Shown: one piece after another, positions 1 through 6,933 of the stretch
Position numbering within the stretch: position 1 is the stretch's first letter
Layout: every line of letters starts with the position of its first letter
DNA from: a virus
DNA length: 29,103 nucleotides
IMG/VR virus record: IMGVR_UViG_3300020470_000147
Coordinates: 1-29,103 of that record
Reading direction: 5' to 3' (one strand)
Notes under the pieces: model-generated
The model's database searches: none
What the model was told of the DNA's origin: nothing
The model's input: the letters and a program-made list of their open reading frames with translations, nothing else
Made by a program: the position numbers and the translations under genes

Positions 1-1477
1 CTTCAAGTGCTAATTGTCTTGCTTTATCAAAATTTAATTGTTTTCCTAATAATACACTAGCTTCCATTTGTGCATTAATTGAACTTTCAAAATCTAACAG
101 ATTATCTGCCATACTTGTCATATCACTCATTTCAAGTCCAAGTCTTCTTGCATATACAGCTGATTTTATAAGTGCCTTTGTATTACCCCCAAAGTATTTA
201 GAAGCTTTACCAGCATTATCTGCTATATCAGCCATTACTTCCGCTGGTGCGACTCCAGCAGCTTCAGATAGATGAATAGCTCCAGCCTGTAAATTAAGTG
301 CCGCTTCAGATGATAAATCACCCATCACCATTAGATTTCTCATAGCTCCTGCTGAATCTTTTTCTGCAATTCCAAAGTTTGCAGACATTAATGAAATAGC
401 CCCAACAGTATCTTCTGTAACTTCTTTCATTCTACCAAATTGTTCGTGAAGTGATTTAGCCGCTTCTCCTGCCTTTTCTATTGTTACCCCAGAATCACGA
501 TATTTTTCATTAACCTTTAATAACACATTATCCAAACCTTCTGTTTGACTCTTCATCATTCCAGTAGTTGTTCTAAAATCTTGTGCGGCCGCATCAAGTG
601 CTTTAAATCTATCTATTCCCATTTGAACAACTTTAATCATAGCTACTATTGCTACTGTTGCTGCTATGATAGCCAATAGAATTGGATTTGCTGCCATTTG
701 AGCGGTTAACATATTGATACCTGTTCCTAATTTAGCAAATGCTTGAGAACCAGCCTTACCTATACTTTGAAATCCTTTGGCAAACCTATCAGGACCTTCT
801 CCTGGGTCCATCATTTTTGCTAAGTTATCACCTATTGATTTTTTTAATTGTTCTCCAACTACATCAAGTTGTAAAGCATCTGAAATTAGTTGTCCTCCTG
901 GAAAACTTTCAATTTTATTTTTAACAGCATCAAACGAACTCATCATCATATCAGTTCCAGTTTTTGTTAAGTCGTTTCTCCTTTTTAGTTCTGCGGCAAA
1001 ATCTTGTGCAGTCGTAATTTGTTTTTTGGCTATATCTAATTGATTATTTAAATCTGTTGCTATCTCAGCATTTTTTCCTCTATATTTACTAATATTTCTT
1101 ATTTTTTCTTCTTCAATTTTTTCCATTAATTCTTGTAATTCTGCGTGTTTTGATACATCAGTTAAAGATTGTGCACCTAATGTAACTCCTTCTTTCATCC
1201 ATTTTGCTATATTTTTTCTTGAATCTGCTTCTGCACCACCAACTCTTTCGGCTATCAATAAATTTTCATTAATAGCTGTCATTATATCTTTTGTTCCCAT
1301 AATGGTTCTAAAAGATTTCTGTTGAGATAATGTCATATTGTGTATAGAATCTTTTATCTCTTTTTGGATATCTCTGAATCCTTCTGCAAACTTATTCTGC
1401 TTAGCCTGTTCTTGAGTAATCTTTTTCTCTGTTGCTAATCTAGCTTTTGCATCTTTATTTGTTGGATTTACTGGCAT
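1..1477 (-). CDS. Tail tape measure protein, N-terminal part (runs off the left edge)
   Basis: About 492 codons are open from an ATG at 1477 to the window edge, so the gene is partial at its C-terminus. The start has an AGGA-type ribosome binding site and lies 9 nt after the stop of the 69-aa gene. The N-terminal 200 residues are rich in Lys, Glu and Gln and look helical. A hydrophobic segment around residues 262-284 (NPILLAIIAATVAIVAMI) resembles the membrane-like stretches usual in tape measure proteins. It is followed by Ala/Gly-rich helical sequence typical of the family (GAIHLSEAAGVAPAEVMADI). Tape measures set tail length, fill the tube lumen and leave with the DNA at infection. The position just after the sheath, tube and chaperone genes supports the call. 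The gene is expected to continue well beyond this window. Confidence 0.8.
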   Translation of the reverse strand, partial: MPVNPTNKDAKARLATEKKITQEQAKQNKFAEGFRDIQKEIKDSIHNMTLSQQKSFRTIMGTKDIMTAINENLLIAERVGGAEADSRKNIAKWMKEGVTLGAQSLTDVSKHAELQELMEKIEEEKIRNISKYRGKNAEIATDLNNQLDIAKKQITTAQDFAAELKRRNDLTKTGTDMMMSSFDAVKNKIESFPGGQLISDALQLDVVGEQLKKSIGDNLAKMMDPGEGPDRFAKGFQSIGKAGSQAFAKLGTGINMLTAQMAANPILLAIIAATVAIVAMIKVVQMGIDRFKALDAAAQDFRTTTGMMKSQTEGLDNVLLKVNEKYRDSGVTIEKAGEAAKSLHEQFGRMKEVTEDTVGAISLMSANFGIAEKDSAGAMRNLMVMGDLSSEAALNLQAGAIHLSEAAGVAPAEVMADIADNAGKASKYFGGNTKALIKSAVYARRLGLEMSDMTSMADNLLDFESSINAQMEASVLLGKQLNFDKARQLALE

Positions 1478-1486
1478 TATCTATTC

Positions 1487-1696
1487 CTATATTCCAAGTT
1501 TCTTCATTCTATCTTTTCTGGATTTATCTGCTTTTGCTATAGCCTTTTTTAACTCTTGTGCAGATTTATCTGTCTGTTTTGCTAATCTGGCTAATTCTGG
1601 GTCAGCTTGTAGTAATTTAATAACCTTTTTGGCTTGTCCTTTTAACAATCTACCCATTATTTTACCAAACAAGTTTTCAACTAATGGTTTTTTCAT
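1487..1696 (-). CDS. Small basic helical protein between chaperone and tape measure genes
   Basis: A 69-aa protein starting MKKPLVENLFGKIM and ending RKDRMKKLGI. It is strongly basic (many Lys and Arg), has no membrane segment, and appears to be two amphipathic helices (around residues 5-30 and 45-65). The start is well supported: AAGGAG lies about 8 nt upstream of the ATG, and a TATTTAT element sits 36 nt upstream. Its stop is 9 nt from the tape measure start, so the two are probably co-transcribed. I do not recognise the family. The position between tail chaperone and tape measure suggests a small tail assembly factor or a tape-measure-associated protein, but that rests on location only. 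Confidence 0.7.
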   Translation of the reverse strand: MKKPLVENLFGKIMGRLLKGQAKKVIKLLQADPELARLAKQTDKSAQELKKAIAKADKSRKDRMKKLGI

Positions 1697-1731
1697 ATTA
1701 GCACTCCTTCACTATTTACATTTATTCATAT

Positions 1732-1739
1732 ATAAATAT
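1732..1739 (-). promoter_or_regulatory. Intergenic ATATTTAT element upstream of the 69-aa gene
   Basis: Sense-strand ATATTTAT, 36 nt before the start at 1696, in the gap after the chaperone extension. It is one of seven equivalent elements, one in each gap longer than about 40 bp. Read on the plus strand it is TATAAATAT, which equals the T4 late-promoter core but points away from the gene. Confidence 0.35.
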
Positions 1740-1765
1740 CAGGAGGATAAAAAAGTTGAGAGAAC

Positions 1766-1996
1766 TTATCTTATATTAGGACGGGAAACACCACTTGGTT
1801 TTGAGGCACTTTTCTTCTGTGCTTCGTTTTCTTGTTTAACCGTTTTTTCAAGTAATTTAAGGTTAAACCTACGAAGGTAAACTGGCATATTATAGACTTC
1901 TGTATGAGTGAATCCACCTTTTCCATAATATAACAGAGTAAAGATTTCCTCGTGAATAGCCGGCCTACTTGACGCCGGCAGGCCAAAAAAACTCAA
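1766..1996 (-). CDS. Tail assembly chaperone second segment, probably made by frameshift fusion
   Basis: This frame is open from just after a TGA at 2000-2002 to a TAA at 1766. The only upstream start is a TTG at 1996 with no Shine-Dalgarno sequence, so independent initiation looks unlikely. From about 1955 it encodes IHEEIFTLLYYGKGGFTHTE, then an EVYNMPVYLRRF stretch and a charged Lys/Glu/Gln tail ending near SGVSRPNIR. The helical pattern with a conserved-looking NMPVYLRRF motif resembles the C-terminal part I associate with gp26-type tail chaperones, where it would be continuous with the preceding zinc-site domain. Here it lies in the +1 (equally -2) frame relative to the 271-aa gene. The overlap of both open frames is only 35 nt and holds a U7 run. 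A +1 shift there gives a 337-aa fusion and a -2 shift a 338-aa fusion. A plain frameshift mutation or sequencing error is the alternative. Confidence 0.65.
   Translation of the reverse strand: MSFFGLPASSRPAIHEEIFTLLYYGKGGFTHTEVYNMPVYLRRFNLKLLEKTVKQENEAQKKSASKPSGVSRPNIR
1959..1991 (-). promoter_or_regulatory. Candidate programmed frameshift site: U7 slippery run plus GC hairpin
   Basis: In sense orientation the codons read GAG TTT TTT TGG, forming a run of seven T (1991-1985). Five nt later comes GCCGGC (1979-1974), a 9-nt loop GTCAAGTAG, and GCCGGC again (1964-1959): a perfect six-pair all-GC stem in an otherwise AT-rich region. The zero-frame stop TAG (1967-1965) lies inside the loop. A tRNA-Phe on the second TTT can re-pair perfectly after +1 or after -2 slippage, and either move enters the frame of the downstream segment. 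The spacing between slippery run and stem is typical of known stimulators. Efficiency cannot be read from the sequence. Confidence 0.6.
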
Positions 1997-2780
1997 CGGT
2001 CATAGGAATCGGCATTACTTTCTCGTGAGCACATTCTGCACAAGAAAAGTAGTAATTCATATCCACATCAGCTGTGGCGGCTGTTAAGTGATTTCTAAAT
2101 GCGAGAGAATCTCTTGAAAGAAATTCTTCATCAACGAATTTTCTAATTTTTCCTTTATCCGTTTCACCATCTATTGAAGTAATAACATGCTTTAATCGTG
2201 TAGTAATCTCTGAATCTACATCTTTATTAAATTTCTTCAAACTTTTAATTTCAGCATCAATTGCTCTGTCATCATTACTATTTAATAGTTTATACTTAAT
2301 CAGACGATTTGATGCTGGTAATGTAAATTCAAATTCATTCTTACCCTTTTCATAAGAAGACCAATCAAGTTCCTTATGTTCTAAATGAGTTAAATCAATA
2401 TTATCTTCATTTTTTGCATTACAGGCTGGACAATTTACCTCTACCTTGTAATCTTTACCATAACCAAGAATACGAGCTGCTACCATAAGTGCATTCTTAT
2501 CACCAACTAATAAAGAACCAAAATCTATTTTGGATACTATCAAAGATTGTAATAGTTTATCTAATACAATACCTTTTTTAATTAAATTAGTAGATGTAAG
2601 AATATCTTCCTCTTTCGCAGTCATATATTTTATTTCAACTTGACCTGATGATAGTGGATTGTCTGAAGGATAAAAATAACCCTTTGACGGTAAATCAACT
2701 ATTTCAGTTGGAAATTTAGGTTTAGTTTCTTCATTTACAACATCTTCTGTTGCTTGTGTAGTTTTATTATCTTCTGCCAT
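1965..2780 (-). CDS. gp26-family tail/baseplate assembly chaperone (zero-frame product)
   Basis: A 271-aa protein with a disordered acidic N-terminus, then VDLPSKGYFYP (residues 28-38), a motif I associate with the T4 baseplate gp26-like family. It carries two CxxC pairs, CPAC at residues 117-120 and CAEC at 247-250, which could form one zinc site. The start at 2780 has AGGAG about 9 nt upstream. Tube gene before and tape measure after match the position of tail assembly chaperones, such as lambda G and GT, which coat the tape measure during tail assembly. The zero frame ends right after FFWPAGVK, inside a GC-rich hairpin, and sequence that appears to continue the family is found in the next frame. 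A gp26-like role in hub assembly is the family inference; the G/GT-like role is mine from gene order. Confidence 0.7.
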   Translation of the reverse strand: MAEDNKTTQATEDVVNEETKPKFPTEIVDLPSKGYFYPSDNPLSSGQVEIKYMTAKEEDILTSTNLIKKGIVLDKLLQSLIVSKIDFGSLLVGDKNALMVAARILGYGKDYKVEVNCPACNAKNEDNIDLTHLEHKELDWSSYEKGKNEFEFTLPASNRLIKYKLLNSNDDRAIDAEIKSLKKFNKDVDSEITTRLKHVITSIDGETDKGKIRKFVDEEFLSRDSLAFRNHLTAATADVDMNYYFSCAECAHEKVMPIPMTVEFFWPAGVK

Positions 2781-2833
2781 TGTTTTATCTCCTATATAAC
2801 AATTGTTAAAACCTTGTACATATCTCTATATAC

Positions 2834-2841
2834 ATAAATAT
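2834..2841 (-). promoter_or_regulatory. Intergenic ATATTTAT element upstream of the chaperone gene
   Basis: Sense ATATTTAT followed by GTATATAG, 54 nt before the start at 2780 and downstream of the tube terminator. The following bases closely match those of the element at 6896-6903 (GTATATAT). A sense-strand TATAAATG, close to the T4 late core, lies just upstream at 2844-2851 as an alternative promoter. Confidence 0.4.
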
Positions 2842-2867
2842 AACATTTATAAAAAAAACCTTATAAT

Positions 2868-2912
2868 AAAAAATTCCCTGCTATCTATCCGAAAATAGTT
2901 AGTAGGGAATTT
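2868..2912 (-). terminator. Intrinsic terminator after the tail tube gene
   Basis: In sense orientation AAATTCCCT pairs with AGGGAATTT (nine pairs). The helix then continues inward as CTAaCTAT with ATAGATAG, around one mismatch and a short loop, and is followed by a U-rich run. It lies about 25 nt past the tube stop and before the promoter-like element of the chaperone gene. Confidence 0.75.
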
Positions 2913-2936
2913 AATATTAATCTTAAATAATGTAGT

Positions 2937-3425
2937 TTAGTATTGTAAGATTGCGTAATCGTATTTCAATGTTAATGAAATACCAACAACATCATTTGTT
3001 GCCCAATCCATATCACCAAAAGTAGCTTCTTTAATCCAAGTACCTTTTAGTGTCCATTCTTCTACTTTATCACCAACAGGACCGAGAACATTGATTACAA
3101 CATCTTTCTTATAGAAATCAGAATAACCATCTCTACCAGTTACCGATTCGTGTGATAATCTTATCCACTCCATACAAGCTTGAGCAGCAGAAGGAACAAC
3201 TGGGTCATATAATTCAATTGCTAAATCTTGCCAAGCACCTTTACCTTTAACATATCTTTGAATGTTAATGTGGTCTAATGTTACTTCTTCAAAAGTAATA
3301 CTTGGTCTAGCAACTTTCTTAATCAAATATGCTGGAACACCTTCTACATACATTATAAACCTATTCTGTAATTTAGGTTCAAATGGTGTAAACATTATTT
3401 CTGTAGGGTCTAATATTTGAGCCAT
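2937..3425 (-). CDS. 19: Tail tube protein (gp19-like)
   Basis: A 162-aa protein, the same size as T4 gp19 (163 aa). It begins MAQILDPTEIMFTPFEPKLQ and contains NRFIMYVEGVPAYLIKKVARP, followed by a short-strand pattern ending KYDYAILQY. This matches the tube fold of T4-type phages, in which an N-terminal strand precedes an NRF(I/V) segment and the C-terminus reads TLKYDYA. Hexamers of this protein stack to form the inner tail tube on the baseplate. The ribosome binding site is GGAGAAG, 6 nt before the ATG. The gene is separated from the sheath gene by its own terminator and promoter-like element and is closed by another hairpin, which fits separate high-level expression. Confidence 0.92.
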   Translation of the reverse strand: MAQILDPTEIMFTPFEPKLQNRFIMYVEGVPAYLIKKVARPSITFEEVTLDHINIQRYVKGKGAWQDLAIELYDPVVPSAAQACMEWIRLSHESVTGRDGYSDFYKKDVVINVLGPVGDKVEEWTLKGTWIKEATFGDMDWATNDVVGISLTLKYDYAILQY

Positions 3426-3484
3426 ATTTCTTCTCCAATTTCAAATTATACTAAAAAAACTTCGTGTTTCTTTCTCATTCGGTA

Positions 3485-3492
3485 ATAAATAT
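3485..3492 (-). promoter_or_regulatory. Intergenic ATATTTAT element upstream of the tube gene
   Basis: Sense GATGATATTTATTACCG, 60 nt before the tube start at 3425 and about 40 nt downstream of the sheath terminator, so it is the natural place for transcription to restart. It is one of seven equivalent elements. Confidence 0.4.
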
Positions 3493-3532
3493 CATCAAAA
3501 AAGTTTTTTTCGTCAAAAATTGAAAAAATGAT

Positions 3533-3565
3533 AAAAAAAAGACTCCCCAAATTAATGAGGAGTCT
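3533..3565 (-). terminator. Intrinsic terminator after the tail sheath gene
   Basis: In sense orientation AGACTCCTC, loop ATTAATTT, GGGGAGTCT form a nine-pair stem with one U-G pair, followed by a run of eight U. It begins about 33 nt past the sheath stop at 3598. Confidence 0.85.
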
Positions 3566-3597
3566 TTCTTCGTTTTTTAGTATATGTACTTTATTTA

Positions 3598-6384
3598 TTA
3601 TTCAGGGAATGTAGCTCCTGTTGGCATAATATTGAAGTCCAATATAATAAACTCAGCCGTTCTTGTAGGTTGAATGTATATTTGTCCAAATAAGATATTT
3701 CTATCTACGATATCTGGAGTATTATTTGTTTCATCCATAACTACTTTAAATGCGGATAAACCACTATTTTGTTGAACTTGTTCAAGGAATGGATTCACTA
3801 TATTAAGGAATCTATTTCTTGTAGCTGCTGTGTTTTGTTCAAATACCAAGAATTTAGTAGATGAAGCGATAAACTTTTTAAGTTTAATCAATAATCGTCT
3901 TACATTCACTCTATCAAGTGCTGATGGTTTACCTTGTAAGGTTTTTTGTCCCCATACAACCACACCCTGTCCAGGGAATGTAGCGATTGGATTAACTCTA
4001 TTTTCATAAAGTTCATCTCTTTCATCGTGTGTTAATCTTGTTTCAGCTTCTATCACATCAGATAATCCACCTCTTAATAAACCAGCAGGTGCGAACCATT
4101 CGTGAGATACTTTATCAGTAAATGCTATAACACCAGCCATTACTACTGAAGGTGGAACCCAGATAAGTTTTCCTGTTGATGTATCAAGGATTCTGACCCA
4201 AGGATAGTAAGTAGCTGCGTAATTTGTATCAAATGAAGTTGCAGTTCCAGTAGCTGTTGATATACCAGTTCCTTTATTACATAAGTCCATAATATAGAAA
4301 GTATCACCTCTATCTTCACACATATTCTTAGCGTATGTTGTAACAGATGAGTGATTTAATGCATCTACACCAGGAACTACTAACATATTGATGTCAAATT
4401 CGTCTGGATTACTAATAGCGTTTATAGCTTTCTTGAATGATGCGTAATCTGTGTCTGTTCCTACACCACTTAAATCCCAACCTTGTGTATTTCCATTTGT
4501 GATATCTCCATCCATTTTAACAACTCTCTGTGGTGCAAAACCATCATATCCACCTTGAAATCCAACACTAAATTGTCTTGCTCCAATTGGTGTATTAGCT
4601 GCGTCACCATATTTCAATGTTTTACCATCTGATGTCTTACCTTCTAATGTAAATGCTATATTAGAACCAGTTGCGTTTTCAGCCTCTGCTAAGGTTGGTA
4701 ATGGTTTATGATATTGTCTTGTATCATAACTACCAAAATCAACACCAAAATGAACTCTTGAATTAAACTGATTGTCTGATTCTTGAGATTCCACGAATGA
4801 TATTGTAGGTATTGCTGTTGTTGTAGAAGTTTCACCGTCAAATGGAACTTTGTATGCTGAAAATCCCCACGGTATGTGATTAACTAAAGGAGCTGCTCCT
4901 TTATAGTTATCAACTCTAATATATTTAGATTTATTAGGCCAATCACCTTGTAATGTCAATTTACCATTATCATCAACTTCAACATATCTATCACCAATAG
5001 CTCTTGGGAAATAGTTAGGTGAATCTGGGTCAAGTGATACATTATTATATTGTTCTAATATAATAGGTCTTAAATCACCCTCTGGAGAATTACCATCCCA
5101 ATATTTTCTAACTTGAAGATTAAATGAACCATAATCTGAACCAGGAACTGACCCAGGCCATTTTACATTACTAATAGATATCTTCAATTCATCATTAGAA
5201 TTATTTCCGTGAGATAGAGTTTTAACTGTAAATAGTGTTGCTCCATCTTGTGATAAGATACTTGGTGTTGAAGCTTCTTTATATGAAGTTTGGAAATTCA
5301 AATTAACTTTTTCAAGAGATGGTGATGAACCAGATAACTCATTTGCTTTATCTTTAAAATTAACCCATAAGTAACAAGGTTGATTACCATCTTTATCTTC
5401 ACCAAAAATATTAGTTAAGGAATTTGAATCACTTGCCTTAAATGAACAAGTATAAGCGTGGAATTTACTTGCTGCTGCTCCATCTACACTAAAATCTACA
5501 CTTGAACTTAAAGTGAAATGTCTTGATGCTGCTGTATCACCATCTGATATTGTTGATTTAATTACTCCGTCATCATTTATTAAGAATGCAACTTGATTAT
5601 TTGCTGTTCCATCTGCATATGTGGCTGAGTATTGATCTGTTCCATCTGGACCACTTCCCTCACCTTTAACTGGTGAAGTAACTGCAACTAATGTTCCACC
5701 AACTGAATCTACACCACCTGCTAATGTTTCACCAATCAATCCTTTTTCTGTTGAACCAGAAGCGAATGTTATAGTATTACCATTTGCTCCCTTTGCACTT
5801 GCACTTAATATTAATGTAGCTCCATCAGTTGTTGCCTTTACAAATGTTTGTGCTGCGTTGATTTCCTGTGAAGCTGATGCTACACCGTTAGCTGCACTTG
5901 AACCAGTTCCGAAAAACCATTGTCTTGAAGATGGTGAATCAGTTGATATCGGATAATGATCTGATTCAAATGTATATGTTAAACCACCATATTTAAGATA
6001 GAATTTTCTTCCTGGACCACCATTTGGACCCCAAGCTGTTAAATCAAATGATTTACTTGAACCAGTTGCTGCTGTGGTATCTCCAAGTCTAAACCCTATT
6101 TGATTATTAATTTCGTGTCCTCTTTGTCCAAGAACCCTTACGATAGTAACTTGTCCAGCACTTTTCATATATTGTTGGACAGTAAAGGGAACATAACTTT
6201 CATCCCATACTGCACCAAACTTTGTTTCAAAGTCGGCCATACTATCACAAAGAGTAGGAACAAAGGCAGGACCCTTACGAGTGGCACCTATTACACAAGC
6301 ACCAATTTCTGCGACACCTTGTGGTAAAAACGATAAATCTTTCTCTCTCGTAAATACACCCGGCGATACTATTTTTTCTGCCAT
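3598..6384 (-). CDS. 18: Contractile tail sheath protein (gp18-like), with a large insertion
   Basis: A 928-aa protein. The N-terminus (MAEKIVSPGVFTREKDLSFL) and the stretch up to QVTIVRVLGQRG near residue 100 are the classic gp18 start. The C-terminal part from about residue 798 (FPGQGVVVWGQKTL, then VNVRRLLIKLKKFI) to the end, with LFGQIYIQPTRTAEFIILDF, is the conserved sheath core that packs on the tube. The sheath contracts to drive the tube through the host envelope. T4 gp18 is 659 aa; the extra length lies in the middle, roughly residues 115-620, which is Ser/Gly/Thr-rich and looks like added beta domains exposed on the sheath surface. The start has AGGAG 7 nt upstream. The gene is closed by its own terminator. 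Confidence 0.95.
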   Translation of the reverse strand: MAEKIVSPGVFTREKDLSFLPQGVAEIGACVIGATRKGPAFVPTLCDSMADFETKFGAVWDESYVPFTVQQYMKSAGQVTIVRVLGQRGHEINNQIGFRLGDTTAATGSSKSFDLTAWGPNGGPGRKFYLKYGGLTYTFESDHYPISTDSPSSRQWFFGTGSSAANGVASASQEINAAQTFVKATTDGATLILSASAKGANGNTITFASGSTEKGLIGETLAGGVDSVGGTLVAVTSPVKGEGSGPDGTDQYSATYADGTANNQVAFLINDDGVIKSTISDGDTAASRHFTLSSSVDFSVDGAAASKFHAYTCSFKASDSNSLTNIFGEDKDGNQPCYLWVNFKDKANELSGSSPSLEKVNLNFQTSYKEASTPSILSQDGATLFTVKTLSHGNNSNDELKISISNVKWPGSVPGSDYGSFNLQVRKYWDGNSPEGDLRPIILEQYNNVSLDPDSPNYFPRAIGDRYVEVDDNGKLTLQGDWPNKSKYIRVDNYKGAAPLVNHIPWGFSAYKVPFDGETSTTTAIPTISFVESQESDNQFNSRVHFGVDFGSYDTRQYHKPLPTLAEAENATGSNIAFTLEGKTSDGKTLKYGDAANTPIGARQFSVGFQGGYDGFAPQRVVKMDGDITNGNTQGWDLSGVGTDTDYASFKKAINAISNPDEFDINMLVVPGVDALNHSSVTTYAKNMCEDRGDTFYIMDLCNKGTGISTATGTATSFDTNYAATYYPWVRILDTSTGKLIWVPPSVVMAGVIAFTDKVSHEWFAPAGLLRGGLSDVIEAETRLTHDERDELYENRVNPIATFPGQGVVVWGQKTLQGKPSALDRVNVRRLLIKLKKFIASSTKFLVFEQNTAATRNRFLNIVNPFLEQVQQNSGLSAFKVVMDETNNTPDIVDRNILFGQIYIQPTRTAEFIILDFNIMPTGATFPE

Positions 6385-6454
6385 TGAATTTCTCCTATTG
6401 TTTGAAAATGTTAAAAAATGAAAAATCTTTAAAAACGCTTATAAATTCTCACTA

Positions 6455-6462
6455 ATAAATAT
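6455..6462 (-). promoter_or_regulatory. Intergenic ATATTTAT element upstream of the sheath gene
   Basis: Sense TCTAATATTTATTAGTGAG, 71 nt before the sheath start. It is nearly palindromic (CTAATATTTATTAG), which leaves its orientation open. It lies in a 128-bp gap that is otherwise AT-rich and has no clear hairpin. Confidence 0.4.
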
Positions 6463-6512
6463 TAGATTAAATTTCTAAAATAGATTAAATATAAGGTTTT
6501 TTTATTTTTTTA

Positions 6513-6842
6513 CTATTTTTTTTCAGTTTCAGTAGGAGTAGGTTCTGGTGTATCTTCAGTTTCTGGTTGTTCTACTGGAATAAACTCACCAGTATCAATA
6601 TTAACCGTTCCAACACCATATTTTTCATTGTATTTTTGAACTAATTCTTGTTCTTGTTGTGTTAATGAAAGATAATTTTTCTTCAACTCATCTTCAGCAT
6701 TAGATAGAGCTTCGTATTGTTGTTCAGCAAGTACTTTTTGAACTGCTAATCTACCAAGTTGATTTTGAGTTGTAACATAACCATTTCGTAAATCGGTTAA
6801 TGCTTTAATATCTTCATCTTTGAATTTTATTGGATTTGCCAT
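6513..6842 (-). CDS. Small coiled-coil protein of unknown role between gp15-like and sheath genes
   Basis: A 109-aa protein. Residues about 10-75 are rich in Gln, Glu, Leu and Ala with heptad spacing, and look like a long helical hairpin or coiled coil. A short turn or strand motif, YGVGTVNIDTGEF, follows, and then an acidic Pro/Thr tail (about residues 90-109) likely to be disordered. The start has a strong GGAGG 7 nt upstream and a TATTTAT element 54 nt upstream. T4 carries gp16 and gp17 (terminase) between gp15 and gp18. This protein occupies that place, but it is shorter than the T4 small terminase and shows no helix-turn-helix I can see. I would call it a hypothetical virion or assembly protein. 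Confidence 0.75.
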   Translation of the reverse strand: MANPIKFKDEDIKALTDLRNGYVTTQNQLGRLAVQKVLAEQQYEALSNAEDELKKNYLSLTQQEQELVQKYNEKYGVGTVNIDTGEFIPVEQPETEDTPEPTPTETEKK

Positions 6843-6895
6843 TATAAAACCTCCATTGTTTTTTGTTTATTATAATAAATTAAATTCATATATAC

Positions 6896-6903
6896 ATAAA
6901 TAT
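6896..6903 (-). promoter_or_regulatory. Intergenic ATATTTAT element upstream of the 109-aa gene
   Basis: Sense TTTATATTTATGTATATATG, 54 nt before the start at 6842. Both the spacing and the following GTATATA match the element in front of the chaperone gene at 2834-2841. Confidence 0.4.
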
Positions 6904-6933
6904 AAAAAAAATTTCAAAAACACTATTTTTTTT

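Noticed and set aside
1739-1760. Plus-strand AGGAGGA followed by a possible TTG start
   Set aside because: It resembles a ribosome binding site on the wrong strand. The frame behind it is an antisense shadow with no recognisable product.
1955-1984. GC-rich hairpin as a small mobile palindromic insert
   Set aside because: It is possible given its contrast with the AT-rich surroundings, but I see no second copy and no target duplication. Its position 5 nt after a U7 run, with the stop in its loop, is better explained by frameshifting.
1771-1986. 71-aa minus-strand frame overlapping the chaperone extension
   Set aside because: It is the third frame across the hairpin, has no ribosome binding site, and lacks the family-like sequence present in the neighbouring frame.
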